Shown: positions 59,748 through 64,000 of the stretch, piece by piece
Layout: each line of letters opens with the position of its first letter
Numbering within the stretch: the first letter of the stretch is position 1
NCBI GenBank assembly: GCA_943735955.1
Contig: OX030963.1
Location: forward strand, 1,620,431-1,684,430
DNA: 64,000 nt
Direction of reading: 5' to 3'
Source: Piscicola geometra
Lineage: Eukaryota; Annelida; Clitellata; Hirudinida; Piscicolidae
Made by a program: the position numbers and the translations under genes
The notes under the pieces: model-generated
The model's database searches: none
Seen by the model: the letters and a program-made list of their open reading frames with translations, nothing else
Told to the model about the DNA's origin: nothing

Positions 59748-62700
59748 CTGAAAGTGAATTAAAAAGAATAATGCAAATAAAAAAATTATTAGTAAAAACA
59801 AAAATGATTAATTGAAAATTAAATCTTTTGAATATACTATGAATAAAAAAATAAATAATTCAATTATTAACGAAAACAAATCTAAATTATGCATAACACC
59901 TTTTTAATTCTAATTTATTTATGTTTATTGAAAATTATTCTCAAAAATATATCTATTTCTACCTTCTAACTTTTTTTTATCAATCATTTTTCAACCAAAA
60001 ACTCTGTTTTCATCGAGCATAGCAATCATTGTTTCTACAGAATTTGTACTTGTATCTCATGTGGCCTAAAGCCTTTTGATCACGTTTTTTATTGCTTTTT
60101 TATTGTTTTGTTTTATTGTTTTGTTTTTCTGTTTTATATTTATTTTGCTTATATTGTTTTATTCTATTTAAATATATTTTTGGTTTATTTTGGGATTTTT
60201 AATGTCTTTAAAGTTAGTTAACACTGAAATCATTTATTACTATTATAAAGTTTCATTTTGCACATCCATAATTACATCAATTTACGTTTTTTAAAATTTT
60301 GTTTAAACAAACCAACAAAAATAAAATTTATCATCAAAAAACACTAGTTGCCTTAGTTTTGGCTTCTAGAATAATGTTGGCTGTTGCAATATTCAAGCCA
60401 TGATGCATTTGAATTGGTAAGCATATTAAAAATATATAAAAAAATTCATTTATTGAAAAATATTTTTAAAAAATAGGTATAAACAAATGGAGTATAAGAA
60501 TCTTTATAATTATGTTACTAGTGAGCCTTCAGTAATAATAACTACTAATTATTACTGAAAAGTTTGTCATTTATAATTGATAAACTGCTTAATTAATTAA
60601 TTAGTATCTCCGCTATCAAGTAAATTGCATTATAATCAAATTAGTTGCTTAATTGTTTAATAGCATACCTCGCTAATGGCGCTCATTGGCTTTTACTAGT
60701 CGTTTAATGGCTATTTCTTACCCAGTAAATTGAAATGTATCGCTTTTGGCTCATCTTTTTCATTGTACATTGTGTGACTTGTAAATAATAGATTATTAGT
60801 TTTTCATATTGTAAGTTTTTATTGTAAAAGGTTTCAGATGGATCTTTTGTTTTGTTTTTTAATAAACAGGAAAGCTCGGTTTACTATACATGCACATAAA
60901 ATGTATATAAAACTAATTAAAAAACAGTAAAATAAATGGGGGAAATTTCGATACTAAACCCATATACTTTTTGAAACTTTTTCTCACTTGAGCATTCAAA
61001 AACTATAGTTAAACATCAAAAAAATGAAAAAAACGAAATCATTTTTTTAAAGGATTCATTCATAAAGAAGAATTGTACTGGAAATACGCCCAACACCAAG
61101 TCTCACGAATTACTCATCTATGGGGGTAATAAAGAGAATTTGTTGAACAATTTGCTCCTGGCGGGTGTTCCTTATTCATGTACAGCCACCGAAATGAAAA
61201 ATGAATACTTTGTGAATAGGAATTAAAGGCGGATAGTTTATAGAATCGGCAAAAAATATTTACATTTATGGACATTGAAAATTGTGTAAAAAATTGAAGA
61301 ATAACAATGTTTCATAGGATGAAATAACTATGGGTTAATTATTCAAATGATAAATTCTGAATTTTTTTTAAATACTAAATTATTTTTTAAAAGTTCTAAA
61401 AATTAAGTTTTGGGTTGACTGTATGAAGGAAGCTGAATATATACGGTCTGAAAGAGCTTAAGCCAAAGACTGTAGCTTTGTATAAAAAAAACACAAATAA
61501 TGTTTTTCTAAAAACGAAAAAAATAATTTTTGTTTAAATATAGTACCTGGGCATATGCTTTGAAAAGCTAGAAAGACACAACAAATGTTTTATTAGAAAA
61601 ATAACAAAAACAAAACTTTTCAGAAGAACCCATAAACAAGAGATGAAAAAGAGGGAATCTCATGCAAGCAAACCGCCAGAGTGACTTCATACATCACTTG
61701 CGAACAGGCGTGAGAACGAACCTCGAACAAGACGAACAACAAACGATTTAATGAATAGAGAAGAAATAAACAAAAGCGTGAATTGAAGAACATAAACCCT
61801 TCAAAGGTTCTAAACCAATCAAGCAATACACAAACAAAATTAGTAAAAAAAGACAAAAAGCACGAACACACATGAACCATTCAGAACAATCAAAATGTCA
61901 GCATAAAAGCACCAAGTGTTTTCTCAGTTTTTGTCCATTCATTCATCTTCAAAAATCGAGAATTAAATTTTCAAATAAATATAGCTGTTTCAAGTGTTTT
62001 GTGAAAAAATAAACATTTTATTCTAAAATAAAAACGCTTTTTATGCAATCTAAATCTTCTATTCTATTTCGAAAAATATATTGGTTCTAAAATTAATTTT
62101 TTACTTTTTAGTGAAACATTTTTGAGCTTAATTGATTTATGAGTTGTTCTTAATTGAACGTTGAAATAATTTTGCCAAATGTTTCAGCTATCGTTTCACT
62201 AATTTTTAGTGAGAAAAAATTAGACAAAAAGATGTTGAAAAAGTTGTTTAAAGTTTTTGTTAATTAGAGAGAACTCAAGTATTATAGAATCAAAACAAAA
62301 CAACAAAGTTAATATGTTGTTTTTTCATTCATTGTAAAAAAATTAAAATCGTTTTTATGTTTATTTTCACTCAGCAAAATAATTAGTTGACTGAAAAGTC
62401 ACGTTACTCAGCTTTAAAGACCCTATAAACCGTCCGTGTTTTGTGAGTTAAAAACAAAATAATAAAAACAATAAAAAATAAAGACTAAAAAATGGTCAAA
62501 TGATATATTCTCAGTCTGTAAAACCCATACAAAACGCTATTTCTGTGTGATGTGACCATAGGTTTTTAAAAATTCTGTTTCCAAATAGTTCCGTTGTCCA
62601 GCCAAGATGATGATTGTTTTGAAATGCAAAAATGTGTTTTTCCATTTAATTTTTCGAAAATATTATATAAGAGGTTTTTAATTCAGAACAATATTCAAAA

Positions 62701-64000
62701 TTGTTTTAATTGTCTTTACTAAATAATTTAGTATTTTTATCAATATTAATTTTAATAACCAATTTTACCAGAAATTTTCATATTTTAAATTTAAGAAGAC
62801 TCTATTACCAATTTCACCGTGGCGTGCATTATTTAATGTCTTTTTTATTTGTTTTTGTTTTTCTGCAGAAAAACTCCATTGACCCTTTGTTCGGCGCATG
62901 AAAAACGATTAAAAACATTTGATTTATGGAGAAATTCAATAATATGCTTTTTATTTATTTCCCCAATTTTTTTTATTTGAAATTTTTTATAGTTTTATTG
63001 GGTTGATTAAATCTTTGATTTTTTAAAACCTATTTCATCGTTTATAAAATATAACATTATTTATTTATTTTCAACAAGAATAAACGATTTAAAAAAGTCT
63101 AAGTCTAAGTTTTGAAGCTGTTTGGAAAGCTATTTGTCAAAGCATCCGCTATCAATTCATTCGTTGTGCTGGCAATCTCGTCTCAAATATTTTTTCTATT
63201 CATATTTGTTTCGATTCTTTTGTAATTTGTGATTTATTTATTTTAAATTTCATTTGATTTCAGCTTGTTGAATTTACACTTAAGTAAAGGATTTATTCTT
63301 TGAAACAAGAAGACATTGGAAAATTACAGTCTTATTTGGTCGGTGTGGAGTGTTTAGAACGACGAAATGATTTATAATCAAAAATTAATGAATGAATGAA
63401 TGAATTAATTAATTAATTTAGAATTTAGAAGATAAGCTTTCATTGAGTTCTTAATAGTTTTAACACGAATTTTAAATTGAAAAGTGGTAACGGAAAATTT
63501 GAGTAACTCAAATATAACTTAAAGTTATTTTCAAAATCTATCAAATAAAATTAACAAATCAAAAAATAAATGAATTATAATTTTAATAAAAAGTAAAATA
63601 AAAAAATTAAACTAATAACAACTATTGAAAACTATTAGAAAAACGATTTACAATTTTTAGGCGCTAATAAAAGTGTCATGGGGACTTTTAATTGACAAAT
63701 TCGACGGGACATCTGACAAAAAGACTTTGAAAGAGAGGTCACGGAGGAAAAATGTTTAGTGGGAAAAAAAATTGAAAATATTTAAAAAATACAGTTTTAA
63801 AAAAATGAAACTAGGAAACTTGAAAAAAAAAACGAGAAACTATTTATAAAACCGATAAATTGAAGAAATAAATGTTCTTCTGAATTCGTGGAGTATCATG
63901 ATGTGATTACATACTTAGTGCTTGACGTGGAGATTTAAGCTGTCGTTGCTAACTGAGATAAAGTATTCTTTAAAAATGTCGACAACATGGGAATAGTTTT
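59748..64000. other. AT-rich DNA without a recognisable gene
   Basis: It should include the missing 5' exon and promoter of the receptor, but no signal-peptide exon with a phase-2 donor could be defended. There is no rRNA, tRNA or clear transposon signal. Confidence 0.4.

Overview
This window is animal nuclear DNA: AT-rich, with split genes (introns from about 60 bases to several kb), GT-AG splice sites, and many micro- and minisatellites. The myosin essential light chain has the FDFWDG-type first EF-hand seen in molluscs, annelids and flatworms rather than the arthropod form. The best guess is therefore a spiralian/lophotrochozoan invertebrate, possibly flatworm-like; I cannot name the species. 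Almost all real coding sequence is in short exons, so I rebuilt gene models by matching family motifs and checking that every exon phase closes. Most long open frames here are translated repeats.

Layout. 1-6013 (+): 3' two-thirds of a K-Cl cotransporter (SLC12A4-7/KCC) ending at its true stop. 7201-9730 (-): complete Golgi PAP phosphatase (BPNT2/IMPAD1). 10294-14152 (-): compact secreted ADAM-like zinc metalloproteinase with a disintegrin-like region and no prodomain. 16137-24949 (+): myosin essential light chain with a lysine-rich N-terminal extension. 26374-30113 (-): cell-surface protein with signal peptide, vWA, four EGF repeats and a GPI-type tail. A tandem duplication of about 9.3-9.5 kb follows. 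It repeats the 3' exons of the light chain (33510-34196, with a broken splice acceptor) and the whole vWA-EGF gene (35631-39555, intact). The junction lies in a giant (TA)n(CA)n tract at 32178-32885. 43972-59747 (-): anion-selective Cys-loop receptor (glutamate-gated chloride/glycine receptor type). A dead C-type lectin gene (53758-54410, +) is nested antisense in one of its introns. 59748-64000 shows no gene.

The genes do not form a pathway or operon; they are ordinary neighbouring loci. The most unusual feature is structural. Introns repeatedly carry tandem arrays flush against splice sites, G-rich on the sense strand after donors and C-rich before acceptors. In two introns the repeat unit itself contains the exon end plus the 5' splice site, so decoy donors are reiterated. 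The second is the duplicated vWA gene pair, where two exons and the intron between them are far more diverged than the rest.
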